Source: an uncultured Eubacteriales bacterium (GTDB lineage Bacteria; Bacillota; Clostridia; Peptostreptococcales; Anaerovoracaceae). From it: a stretch of 64,000 nucleotides of DNA. The notes below the pieces were generated by a model that saw only the letters and a list, made by a program, of their open reading frames with translations, was not told the DNA's origin and did not search any database. The position numbers were made by a program, and so were the translations under genes. This document shows, piece by piece, positions 15,853-24,493 of the stretch. The stretch spans positions 1 through 64,000 of the forward strand of contig CAJTYS010000004.1 of assembly GCA_910583765.1 (NCBI GenBank). Reading direction: 5' to 3'. Every line of letters begins with the position of its first letter. Position 1 is the stretch's first letter.

Positions 15853-17325
15853 CTATTCAACCGCGCCGCTGCTTAGCTGGCCGCCGCTTTCCTTTTTATA
15901 TGTAACATTGCATACGATGAAATAAATAACCGCTCCGGTGACAGAAACGAACAGGCTCGATGGAATGGCCAGCGGACATCCCAAAACGAATTCCCACACC
16001 ACATACATGACCGCGGAATACACGATGCACCAAAGCGCGCCGGACGCGGATTTTTTCTTGTAAAACAGCCCGCAGGTAATGGGGATGAAAAACATGGCAA
16101 AGAGGAAACCGCCCAAGTAATACCAGGCATTGGCAATGCCGTCAGCCCAGAACATGGTGCCAATGGTGCAGATCACGCCAAAGACCACCACTGCCACTCG
16201 CATCCCGATCACTGTGCTGGCCTCGCTCATCTGCGGTCTTAGAAATCCTCGATAGATGTCATTGACCGCGCATGTGGCAAAGAGCAGCCAATCTGAGGAA
16301 ACCGTTGACATCACCGCCGCGCAAAGGGCAGCCACGAACAGGCCCCTGAATCCTACAGGCAAAACAGAGAACACCAGCGCCCAAAATCCTTCTGATGGAG
16401 AAGCTGCCACATCTCCGAAAAACGCCACTGCTGCCATTCCCGCGAACACCATGACCGCAGAGAAGGACACGCCCATGGAAAGCATCAGAGAGTAGGCGAT
16501 CTTAATGTCAGAACCAGACTGGGCGGCCGCGAATCTCTGATAACATGCTGCTTCACAATACATGGCGCAGGCTGATATGATCCAGGCAATGGCTTCCCAA
16601 ACACCTGACACACCCATGTCCTGCAAATATCCCAGGGGCTGCGTCAGCTGCGGGTCCGCCTCCGTACAAAGCCGCCAGACCTCTGGAAGGCCGCCATATA
16701 CGGTAATGATCCCGATCATCAAAGCTCCTCCTGCCACAGTCATGATGGCAAACTGGATCAGATCCGTGACCGCCAGGCCCCAGAGTCCTGATAATGCCGT
16801 GTACGCCATGATCACTGCCGCTGAAATGGCAAGGGACCACAGCATAGGCATGCCTGTCACCAGCTTGAGCACTTCTGCGATCGCGCACAGCAGCGCGGAA
16901 TCATATAGCAAATTGGCGATATATGTGATGGCTGATATGAGCTTCACCTTTTTGCTGTACAGATAGGCCATCATGTCAGGCACTGTCACTACCCAATCAG
17001 GAATCTTGTCTCTTACATGAGGCCCAATGATCACAGCCAAAGGCAACCTCAATATTGCTTCAGGCACCACAAAGATCAGCAGGGTCACGATTCCCATGGT
17101 ATAGCCGCATTCCGCCAGGCCCACGATGGTCCAGGAGTCATACCAGCCCGCGGCCGCCACTCCGATGACAATGGGGACTGTCAGCCTTCTTGAAGCCACA
17201 AAGAACGACTTTACGCTCTTTCCTGCTCGAGACCGCATGCTCACGCCTACCAGCAGCACGCCCACAAAATAAAGGGCCAGAATGATCCAATCGATGTTCG
17301 TCCACATGTTGGTAAAATTTATCAT
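15853..17325 (-). CDS. Sodium:solute symporter (SSS family)
   Basis: 490 residues with about 13 hydrophobic segments. The N-terminus WIILALYFVGVLLVGVSMRSRAGKSVKSFFVASRRL and the GVAAAGWYDSWTIVGLAE block are typical of the SSS family, which imports solutes with Na+. It is the second gene after the alcohol dehydrogenase and is tightly followed by a small membrane protein. As the only transporter in the island it probably imports the island's substrate. The substrate class (amino acid, betaine, carboxylate) cannot be read from sequence by eye. Confidence 0.9.
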   Translation of the reverse strand: MINFTNMWTNIDWIILALYFVGVLLVGVSMRSRAGKSVKSFFVASRRLTVPIVIGVAAAGWYDSWTIVGLAECGYTMGIVTLLIFVVPEAILRLPLAVIIGPHVRDKIPDWVVTVPDMMAYLYSKKVKLISAITYIANLLYDSALLCAIAEVLKLVTGMPMLWSLAISAAVIMAYTALSGLWGLAVTDLIQFAIMTVAGGALMIGIITVYGGLPEVWRLCTEADPQLTQPLGYLQDMGVSGVWEAIAWIISACAMYCEAACYQRFAAAQSGSDIKIAYSLMLSMGVSFSAVMVFAGMAAVAFFGDVAASPSEGFWALVFSVLPVGFRGLFVAALCAAVMSTVSSDWLLFATCAVNDIYRGFLRPQMSEASTVIGMRVAVVVFGVICTIGTMFWADGIANAWYYLGGFLFAMFFIPITCGLFYKKKSASGALWCIVYSAVMYVVWEFVLGCPLAIPSSLFVSVTGAVIYFIVCNVTYKKESGGQLSSGAVE

Positions 17326-17434
17326 CTTACTTTCCTTTCTGCGCCGCGAACCTGTTTTTCAAACATGCTCCCAGCGCGTGATCCCATAAAATTTCTTTTT
17401 TCTATCATGATCTGATCCAACATCCAGATTTCCG

Positions 17435-18586
17435 CTATGCGCCATAGACCTTTTCAAAGATAGCAAGATACTGTTCTTTCGTTGCCTCGATTGGGTTATG
17501 CTCATTGCAGCAGTGCACGGAGGATGCCTGTGCCAAATGTTCAAAATCTTTAGGGTCGATAGCATCAAAGGTGTTCAGTTTCGGGATTTCCAATTCATCA
17601 CAAAGGGCTCTGATTTTCTCCACGCCTTTCAGTGCAGCCTCTTCCTCTGACAATCCTTTGATCTCTACGCCCATGGCCTCCGCTACTTCCGCATATTTCT
17701 TTGGATTTCCCGGGATGCTGAATTCTGACACGTCCGCCAGGAAAATGGAGTTGGTGACTCCGTGAGGGATGTCGTAAAATCCGCCGAAGCATTCTGCGAT
17801 GCAGTGAACGCCCGCAGTGTCCGCGTTGCCGAAAGCGATACCTGCCATCATGCTTGCCAGCATCACATTCCAAAGTGCCTGATCATCTCTTTCTTTTGTC
17901 GCTTTTACAATGTTGTCCGCAATGAGTTTGACGGCTCTGATCGAAATAGCGTCTGTGATGGGAGTGGCCACTGTGCAGACATAGGCTTCGATGGCATGTG
18001 TCAGCGCGTCAATGCCTGTGGAGGCAACTAGGCCCGCAGGTAAATTTTTGATCAGCTCTGGATCCACCAGCGCCAGGATGGGTGCGCATTTTGGGTCAAA
18101 AATATTGGCTTTGAGGCGAGTGTCTGAATTTGTGATCACTGCGTTGAATGTTACTTCTGACCCTGTTCCGCATGTTGTAGGAACACAGATGACCGGCGCG
18201 CTCTGTGCATCCAATTCCACATCAAACCAATCTCTGGCACATCCGCCATTGGTCATGATGGTGGCAATGGTCTTGGCAGTGTCCATGGCGCTCCCGCCGC
18301 CTACAGCCACCAGTACGTCCGCTCCCACTTCTTTCGCGTAAGCCGCCCCTTTGTCACAGTCGTGATCCCTTGGATTCGGAACGATGCCATCAAAGACTTC
18401 ATAACTGATGCCTGCGTCTTTAATGTGTTTCCCTATGATATTGATGATCCCAGCGGCAATGATGCCTTTGTCTGTAACAATCAGCGGGTTCTTGTAGCCT
18501 CTGTTTTTGATTTCTTCTCCGATGGCTGTCACAGCACCTGCTCCAAACTGAATTTCTGTTGGCAATATAAATCCAAAATTCTCCAT
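17435..18586 (-). CDS. Iron-containing (group III) alcohol dehydrogenase
   Basis: 383 residues from the ATG at 18586, with GGAGG 9 bases upstream. The frame is open 33 codons further but those lack family sequence. It contains VGGGSAMDTAK (NAD(P) binding), TTCGTGSEVT, and the metal-binding pattern: Asp and His in GIDALTHAIEAY, then H in HCIAE and H in DIPHGV. These enzymes interconvert alcohols or hydroxy acids with aldehydes or ketones. It is the first gene after the upstream sigma-54 promoter and leads the symporter operon. It could act on a hydroxy acid or semialdehyde arising from the island's substrate. Confidence 0.92.
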   Translation of the reverse strand: MENFGFILPTEIQFGAGAVTAIGEEIKNRGYKNPLIVTDKGIIAAGIINIIGKHIKDAGISYEVFDGIVPNPRDHDCDKGAAYAKEVGADVLVAVGGGSAMDTAKTIATIMTNGGCARDWFDVELDAQSAPVICVPTTCGTGSEVTFNAVITNSDTRLKANIFDPKCAPILALVDPELIKNLPAGLVASTGIDALTHAIEAYVCTVATPITDAISIRAVKLIADNIVKATKERDDQALWNVMLASMMAGIAFGNADTAGVHCIAECFGGFYDIPHGVTNSIFLADVSEFSIPGNPKKYAEVAEAMGVEIKGLSEEEAALKGVEKIRALCDELEIPKLNTFDAIDPKDFEHLAQASSVHCCNEHNPIEATKEQYLAIFEKVYGA

Positions 18587-18751
18587 AATAGTTTTCCTCC
18601 ATTCAAATTGATAAGACCCACAAGCTTTGTTTCCAAAAGCGTTTCCTGCTGCCGCTGTTCTTCCCCCCTTTCTTAACGACTTCATAAGCGCGGCATCCTT
18701 ATGCGATCATTCAAGTTTTTACAATATTCATACTGTTCACTTACTTATATA

Positions 18752-18768
18752 CGCAACATCTATGCCAA
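18752..18768 (-). promoter_or_regulatory. Sigma-54 (-24/-12) promoter of the dehydrogenase-symporter operon
   Basis: The minus strand reads TTGGCATAGATGTTGC, with a full TTGGCA at -24, TTGC at -12 and GG-N10-GC spacing. It lies about 165 bases before the dehydrogenase ATG and downstream of the gene for the sigma-54 activator. Confidence 0.85.
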
Positions 18769-18816
18769 TGAGAACTCTGTATTTTACAGCCTTACAAAAT
18801 ATGAAGTTGTATGTTC

Positions 18817-18943
18817 GCAACGATTTCCTCTTAGAGTTATGGATTGTCCCCCTAGTTTAAAACCTTGCCAATTAGCCATTTTGCCAGCATTCTTCACAAG
18901 GTGATTGCATCTTTGCAACTGCGTTTTTTATTTGCAACGATTT
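18817..18943. repeat. Repeated TTTGCAAC / GCAACGATTT elements upstream of the sigma-54 promoter
   Basis: TTTGCAAC occurs at 18912-18919 and 18931-18938, and GCAACGATTT at 18817-18826 and 18934-18943. They lie 50-175 bases upstream of the -24 element, the usual zone for enhancer-binding proteins. Read on the minus strand the half-site GTTGCAAA resembles GTTGAAAT of the repeat at 14731-14762. The rest of the 18587-19069 gap is AT-rich and contains no gene. Confidence 0.4.
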
Positions 18944-18987
18944 TAAACGCGCGCTCCCCTTTTTTAGGCGCGGCACGTCTCTGCTTC

Positions 18988-19033
18988 CAAAAAAAGAAAG
19001 CATCTATGATGTTCTTTTCATCATAGACGCTTT
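18988..19033 (-). terminator. Rho-independent terminator after the sigma-54 activator gene
   Basis: A 15-bp stem (AAAGCGTCTATGATG with CATCATAGATGCTTT, one G-T pair), a 7-base loop and a run of seven T on the minus strand, 37 bases past the activator stop. It insulates the activator from the dehydrogenase operon. Confidence 0.9.
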
Positions 19034-19069
19034 GCTTGTCCACAGGCAGCCGAAGGAATCGGCTTTCTC

Positions 19070-20467
19070 CTACAGCCCGTATTCTTTCAGCTTTCTGGAT
19101 ATGGTTGATTTGTTCACTTTCAGTTTTCTAGCCGCGGCGCTCAGACTCCGGCATTCATTGACAGCCTTTAGCACCACCTGTTTTTCGTATTCTTTCATGA
19201 TGCTGTTCAAAGAGCGTTCATCCACGTCCTCAGAAACATCTTCACTGAGCTGACTGCTCCCATTGAGACAGAGCCTGACCTGAAAGCCAGTGATCTTATT
19301 GCCTGGGCTGCTGACGACCAATCGCTCTACCACGTTCTGCAGCTCCCGCACATTGCCAGGCCAGGAATAAGCCTTCAATTCTTCGTTAGCATCGTCCCGA
19401 ATCTCTTTGGCGAGATTGTATCGCTGGTTGAGCATGTTCAAAAAGTAATTGGCAAGAAGGGGAATGTCTTCTTTCCTCCGCCTGAGAGGTGGAACATTGA
19501 TTGGCACCACGAAGAGCCGGTAGTACAGGTCGCTTCGGAAATTGCCCCGTTCCATTTCGCTTTTCAAATTTTTGTTAGTGGCGGCAATGAGCCTGATATC
19601 AATGGGGATCGGGTCTTTGCCGCCAATCCTGCGGATCTCCTTTTCCTGTATGGCCCGCAGCAGCTTGGACTGGATGTGCAGAGGCAATTCTCCAATTTCA
19701 TCCAAAAACAGGGTGCCGCCATTGGCCAGCTCAAAGAGTCCAATCTTGCCGTTGGCGTTGGCTCCAGTGAAAGTCCCCTTTTCATACCCGAAAAACTCGG
19801 ACTCAATGAGGGATTCGGGCACTGCCGCACAGTTGACTTTGATAAAGGGCATGGTCGCTCTAGCGCTGTTTTTCTGGATCAAATTGGCGATGACCTCTTT
19901 TCCGGTCCCCGATTCACCGGTAATAATGACTGTGGTGTCCATGACCCCGATTTTAAGCGCCATTTCTTTGATCCGCTCCATTTGGATGTTGCTTGTCACC
20001 AAGTCGTTGTTCTCTTCCGCGTTCATCTGGCTCTTTAAACGCAGCAATTCGCTTCTGTATTCTTCTGTGATGTCCTTCTGTTTTTCCAGCAAGCCCCGCA
20101 GCACATTGACCTCTGTGATGTTCCTCTCGATGCAGATGACTAAATCGATCTTTCCATTGTAAAAGAGGGGTACGCTGATGGCCATCACGTATCCGCCCTC
20201 TCCCAGTTCCTGGATGATGCTTTCTTCGTGACCGCTCTCAATAGCCTTGAGAACAGAGGATTCGTACAAAATATACCCAGTGGCGATCAATTCCCCCATT
20301 TCTCTGCCCATGAGGTCCTTGCGGCTCAAGCCGCCTGTGTCCAGAGATTTATCATTGACCATGACCACTCGGGCATCACCGTCTGTGATCCAGACCCCGA
20401 CTTCCATGCAATTAAAAATCGTCAGCAGCGCTGAATAATTTTCTTTCAGGAATTCACTATATTTCAT
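19070..20467 (-). CDS. PAS-domain sigma-54-dependent enhancer-binding activator
   Basis: 465 residues from the ATG at 20467, with AAGGAG 7 bases upstream; an ATG 6 codons earlier has a poorer site. An N-terminal PAS domain (about 10-120) is followed by a short coiled segment. The AAA+ domain has Walker A GESGTGKE (184-191), the sigma-54 contact loop as GTFTGA (231-236, usually GAFTGA) and Walker B GGTLFLDEIGE. A Fis-type helix-turn-helix ends the protein (RSLSAAARKLKVNKSTISRKLKEYGL). It binds DNA and uses ATP to open sigma-54 promoters, and it most likely drives the two promoters at 18752-18768 and 14686-14703. The PAS domain may sense the substrate or redox state. Confidence 0.95.
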   Translation of the reverse strand: MKYSEFLKENYSALLTIFNCMEVGVWITDGDARVVMVNDKSLDTGGLSRKDLMGREMGELIATGYILYESSVLKAIESGHEESIIQELGEGGYVMAISVPLFYNGKIDLVICIERNITEVNVLRGLLEKQKDITEEYRSELLRLKSQMNAEENNDLVTSNIQMERIKEMALKIGVMDTTVIITGESGTGKEVIANLIQKNSARATMPFIKVNCAAVPESLIESEFFGYEKGTFTGANANGKIGLFELANGGTLFLDEIGELPLHIQSKLLRAIQEKEIRRIGGKDPIPIDIRLIAATNKNLKSEMERGNFRSDLYYRLFVVPINVPPLRRRKEDIPLLANYFLNMLNQRYNLAKEIRDDANEELKAYSWPGNVRELQNVVERLVVSSPGNKITGFQVRLCLNGSSQLSEDVSEDVDERSLNSIMKEYEKQVVLKAVNECRSLSAAARKLKVNKSTISRKLKEYGL

Positions 20468-20532
20468 TGCCGGGCTCCTTTCCATGGCCTTTTTTCGCAG
20501 CTGTTCCCCTCCTTATTTCCGAGAGCCCAGCC

Positions 20533-21840
20533 TTATTCTTTTATCTTTTCTTCCTGCAGTTTGTCAAATTTGTCCATGCACTCGTCCACAGACGCGCCTT
20601 TCAGCAGATCCCGCACGATCAAGCAGGTGTTTCCCCACTGCTCTACAGCTAGATTGGCATTGGACCCAAGCACGTACACGCCTTTATTGATTGTTTCATT
20701 CAAGGGTTTCAATGCGTCCACGCAATCCACTTCTACATTTTTAGACGGAGAAATGACTCTATTTTCATCTGCGTATACTTTGAGCGCTTCGTCTGACAAC
20801 ATTACGTCCATTACCTCCATGGCATTTTCCTTATGTTCCGCTTCCGCGCCTAAGCCATAGCCTGTCATCGGCATTACAGGCATTTGCCCCCTTTTACTAG
20901 GGAACCCGATTACCTGCATGTTAAAATCCGCTTTTCCATAAGCCGTGTCTGTATTAGCCGCTCCCCAATATGCCATGACAATCGGCGTTTTTTGAGCTAG
21001 AAAATCTGGGCCTTCTCCTTCAATGGCCTCTGAAACATAAGCCTTCTTTGCGTCAATGTATTCCTGATCGATCAGTTCTTTTAGGAATTCAAATCCAGGA
21101 CGCATATAATCGCTCAGCTTTTTTTCTCCCTTGTTGATGGCTTCTATTTCTGCGTCCGCGTTGCCGCCATTATACAGATCCGCGAACCCCTGGGCGAAAA
21201 CAAAGCATTCCAGCCACCAACGATTGGCGCCGATTGGCGTTTTGATGCCTTTTTTCTTGAAAACTTCACAGCATTTCAAGAATTCTTCTGGCGTGTTAGG
21301 CAATTTTAATTTGTATTGATCAAACATGGTTTTGTTCACGAACAAACCATATGCCACCACTTCCTGCGGGATTCCTACCAGCTTTCCATCTACTGTGTTC
21401 GCTGTTTTTACGACTTCCCTCAGATTTTTGGCGCACTCCAGGCCCGACAGGTCTGCCAGTTTCCCTTCCTCACCCAAAGCCAGCAGCGTGTCTGGATTGA
21501 GCAGATACATGTCATCCATATTGTTGCGGACTCTGTCCAGAGCAACGTCATCATAGGTTTTTTCCTTATAGTCCTCTGCTGTATATGTTTGGTACTCCAC
21601 AGTCACGCCCAGCTGTTTCTCTGCCATGATCACAGTCTTTTCAAAAGCTGATCTTGCTACGTTCTTTGCGTTTGGGTCAGATTTTTCCATTGGAGTGAAC
21701 ATGTTGACTATTTTTTCCTGAGCCTTCCCTTCGTGCACCAGATTTGCGTCAGTCTCCCCGCTTTCCCCGCAGGCTATCATTGCCAAGGCTGTTATCACTG
21801 CCATGAAAATCAGTGAAGCCCTTTTCATGATTTTTTTCAT
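20533..21840 (-). CDS. Extracellular solute-binding lipoprotein coupled to a histidine kinase
   Basis: 435 residues. The signal peptide ends in a lipobox (AMIAC, lipid-modified C24), so the protein is tethered outside the membrane. The remainder has the look of a sugar-type (family 1) ABC substrate-binding protein (TVDGKLVGIPQEVVAYGLFVNKTMF, a WWLE aromatic patch, a C-terminal helix bundle). A GGAGG site precedes the ATG, which overlaps the kinase stop by four bases (ATGA). No ABC permease or ATPase gene is nearby. Together with the coupling this suggests it presents a ligand to the kinase rather than feeding a transporter. The ligand is unknown. Confidence 0.85.
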   Translation of the reverse strand: MKKIMKRASLIFMAVITALAMIACGESGETDANLVHEGKAQEKIVNMFTPMEKSDPNAKNVARSAFEKTVIMAEKQLGVTVEYQTYTAEDYKEKTYDDVALDRVRNNMDDMYLLNPDTLLALGEEGKLADLSGLECAKNLREVVKTANTVDGKLVGIPQEVVAYGLFVNKTMFDQYKLKLPNTPEEFLKCCEVFKKKGIKTPIGANRWWLECFVFAQGFADLYNGGNADAEIEAINKGEKKLSDYMRPGFEFLKELIDQEYIDAKKAYVSEAIEGEGPDFLAQKTPIVMAYWGAANTDTAYGKADFNMQVIGFPSKRGQMPVMPMTGYGLGAEAEHKENAMEVMDVMLSDEALKVYADENRVISPSKNVEVDCVDALKPLNETINKGVYVLGSNANLAVEQWGNTCLIVRDLLKGASVDECMDKFDKLQEEKIKE

Positions 21841-24470
21841 TTTCGCTCCTCCTTTTTTACATATTTATTTAATGTTTTCTTCACAACCTCCATATCGATT
21901 GGTTTTGCGATATGATCGTCCATGCCTGCGTCCCTGGCATCCTTTACATCCTCCGCAAAGGCATTGGCCGTCATTGCGATGATCGGTATGGTCTTCGCGT
22001 CTTCCCGCGCTAGTGCCCTGATCGCTTTTGTCGCTTCATAGCCATTCATCTCCGGCATCTGCACATCCATCAAAATGGCATCGAATTCCGCTGGTTCCGA
22101 ACGCTGGAAACGTTCCACCGCTAATCGCCCATTCTCCACAATATCACCAGTCGCGCCTTCTATGTCCAGGAGTTCTAGCAAAATTTCCGAGTTAATGACA
22201 TTATCCTCTGCCACCAGGAAGCGCCATCCTTTCAAACTGCTGGTCTCCTCCGGTTCGGCGGTTTGCTCTTCCTGATCCTGACCGCCGCGAAGCTCCAATA
22301 TTTTTTCCTTGAAGGTTGACACGAAAAATGGTTTTGCTAGGAATCCATCGATCCCTGCGCAGTCTGCCTGATCTTCTAATTCTTCCCAATCAAAGGCTGT
22401 CAAGAGCACGATTGGAATTTCTTTTGGCAGGAAGGCGCGAATCTGTTTTGCCGTCTCAATGCCATCCATACCCGGCATCTTCCAATCCAACAAAATCATG
22501 TCATAATCAGTTCCCTGCCCGTGAATGGACTGGAGTTGATCAATGGCATCCTTTCCGCTGGAAGCCGTATCTGTCAAAACACCTGCCGCTTCCATGAGCA
22601 TGCGGATATTATCTCGGATTTCCTCTTCATCATCCACAGCCAAGATCCGTCTTACTCCATTTTCCTGCCAGAATTCCTGATCTGACTTGCCGTCTGGTAT
22701 GCGCAGCTCTAGTTCAATGCTAAAAATCGTTCCTTGATCCACTTCACTCTTGACTTCTATGGTCCCGCCCATGAGTTCCACGATATTCTTTGTAATGGCC
22801 ATTCCCAGGCCAGTGCCCTGAACTTTATTGGTCGTGCTGTTTTCTGCCCTTGTAAATGGATCAAAGATGACCTCTAGGTACTCTGGAGTCATGCCATAGC
22901 CATTGTCCTCCACTTCGATACGGATGCGTTCATATTGCTTGGAACGCTGCTCTAGTCCAATGATGCGCAGACAGATGTTGCCGCCTTCCTGTGTGTATTT
23001 CACGGAATTAGACAAAAGATTGATCAGGACCTGATTCATCCGAGTCTCATCACCGATCAGATGCTCGTGCCTCACACCAGTGACTGTGACCTCTAAAGTC
23101 TGGCCTTTGTTTTTGGCCATTGGGCGGATGATCGCGTCCACAGAAGAGACCATGTTGTTCAGGGTGAATTCTCCCACAGTGAGCACGACTTTTCCGCTTT
23201 CAATCTTGGAAACATCCAAAACATCGTTGATCAAGCCCAAAAGATGCTGACCAGAAGCAGTGATCTTTTTCGTGTATTCCCTTACCTTCGCCGGATGGTC
23301 CGCGTCCTTGGCCAATAGAGTGGTAAAGCCTAAGATCGCGTTCATCGGAGTACGGATGTCATGTGACATATTGGAAAGGAACATGGTTTTGGAACTGCTT
23401 GCGATTCGCGCAGCATGGAGAGCCTCTTTTAGCTGGTTGTTATGATTCTCTTTCTCCAACTCCCGCTCTTTCCGATCTCTCTCTTGCTGTCTGTGCGTCA
23501 GCAGATACACGCCGCAGCAAATCAAAAATGCGATGATTGTGACGAACACCACCACAAAAATATTTTGATTCACTGCCTTTCCTTCCTTCTGGATGGCTGT
23601 GATTGGCACATATCCCACCAGGTATGTGGCTCCGTCATTGACTGCCCACATGAAAATCAAAGATTCATTTCTCTGGATGTCATGATAAAACATGATGTCA
23701 TTCCCTGCGTTCATGCATGATGACACCTCTTTGTGAATACTCGGTTCCAGGATCTTGTTGGCGCGATAAAAATCCTCTAGATTCACATGACCCGCCGCTC
23801 GGTCGCCCAGGCCCTTTGGCTTTAGCACGAACCTCTGTGTCTTGGTATCCATCATATAGTATTTTGCGTTGTCACTGTAAAATTTCTCTGGCAGCGCTTC
23901 ATCAAAGGAATCATAAATATACTCTATATAAAGCGTAGCCACTTCTTTTCCTTCTTTTACAACAGGACACTTCATGGTATAAGCCCAGGTCCCCATGTCA
24001 TTCATGTATGATTGAGAAAGGGGCAGGCCATCAATCGTGTTGCCTAAGGAAAAATCCAGATCATCGGCAGAAAACGCTTCACCTGTGTTGGAAACTCCTT
24101 TGCTTTCTTTTGACAATATGACCGATATTTTGACCATGGTGCGGTTCATGCTGTGGGACCGAACAAATTCTCTGGGATCGTCGGCATTGGCGATCTCCTC
24201 GGCAAGCAGTTTCTGAAATTCTGCTTCTTTCTTAAAAATCGCCTGCACAGTGCCTTCCAGCAATTCTAAACTTTCGCTGAGATTATCTACTGCTGATTGA
24301 GACATTTGTGATGAAATTTTCCCTGCCACAGAGTATACGACAGTGCCTAATACGCAAAAAATCGCTATAATGGCAATAATCAAAACAACTCCGCGGCCTT
24401 TTTTGCTTTTTTTAAGATTTTTTTCCATTTTATGAACCATTACCTTTTTCGATAAATTCACCGATACCAC
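21837..24470 (-). CDS. Hybrid histidine kinase with two receiver domains
   Basis: 877 residues from a GTG at 24470 with GAGGTG about 10 bases upstream; no ATG just downstream has a better site. TM1 is about 28-50, then a roughly 250-residue extracellular sensor (Cache-like by position), then TM2 about 303-325. The phospho-acceptor H370 is in FLSNMSHDIRTPMNAI, followed by an HATPase domain. Two REC domains carry phospho-Asp in LLDWKMPGMDG and LMDVQMPEMNG. There is no Hpt or DNA-binding output, so a separate phosphotransfer partner or regulator must exist elsewhere. It overlaps the lipoprotein gene by ATGA and starts 23 bases after metA. Confidence 0.93.
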   Translation of the reverse strand: MVSVNLSKKVMVHKMEKNLKKSKKGRGVVLIIAIIAIFCVLGTVVYSVAGKISSQMSQSAVDNLSESLELLEGTVQAIFKKEAEFQKLLAEEIANADDPREFVRSHSMNRTMVKISVILSKESKGVSNTGEAFSADDLDFSLGNTIDGLPLSQSYMNDMGTWAYTMKCPVVKEGKEVATLYIEYIYDSFDEALPEKFYSDNAKYYMMDTKTQRFVLKPKGLGDRAAGHVNLEDFYRANKILEPSIHKEVSSCMNAGNDIMFYHDIQRNESLIFMWAVNDGATYLVGYVPITAIQKEGKAVNQNIFVVVFVTIIAFLICCGVYLLTHRQQERDRKERELEKENHNNQLKEALHAARIASSSKTMFLSNMSHDIRTPMNAILGFTTLLAKDADHPAKVREYTKKITASGQHLLGLINDVLDVSKIESGKVVLTVGEFTLNNMVSSVDAIIRPMAKNKGQTLEVTVTGVRHEHLIGDETRMNQVLINLLSNSVKYTQEGGNICLRIIGLEQRSKQYERIRIEVEDNGYGMTPEYLEVIFDPFTRAENSTTNKVQGTGLGMAITKNIVELMGGTIEVKSEVDQGTIFSIELELRIPDGKSDQEFWQENGVRRILAVDDEEEIRDNIRMLMEAAGVLTDTASSGKDAIDQLQSIHGQGTDYDMILLDWKMPGMDGIETAKQIRAFLPKEIPIVLLTAFDWEELEDQADCAGIDGFLAKPFFVSTFKEKILELRGGQDQEEQTAEPEETSSLKGWRFLVAEDNVINSEILLELLDIEGATGDIVENGRLAVERFQRSEPAEFDAILMDVQMPEMNGYEATKAIRALAREDAKTIPIIAMTANAFAEDVKDARDAGMDDHIAKPIDMEVVKKTLNKYVKKEERK

Positions 24471-24493
24471 GATACTGGCACACCTCTGCGATC

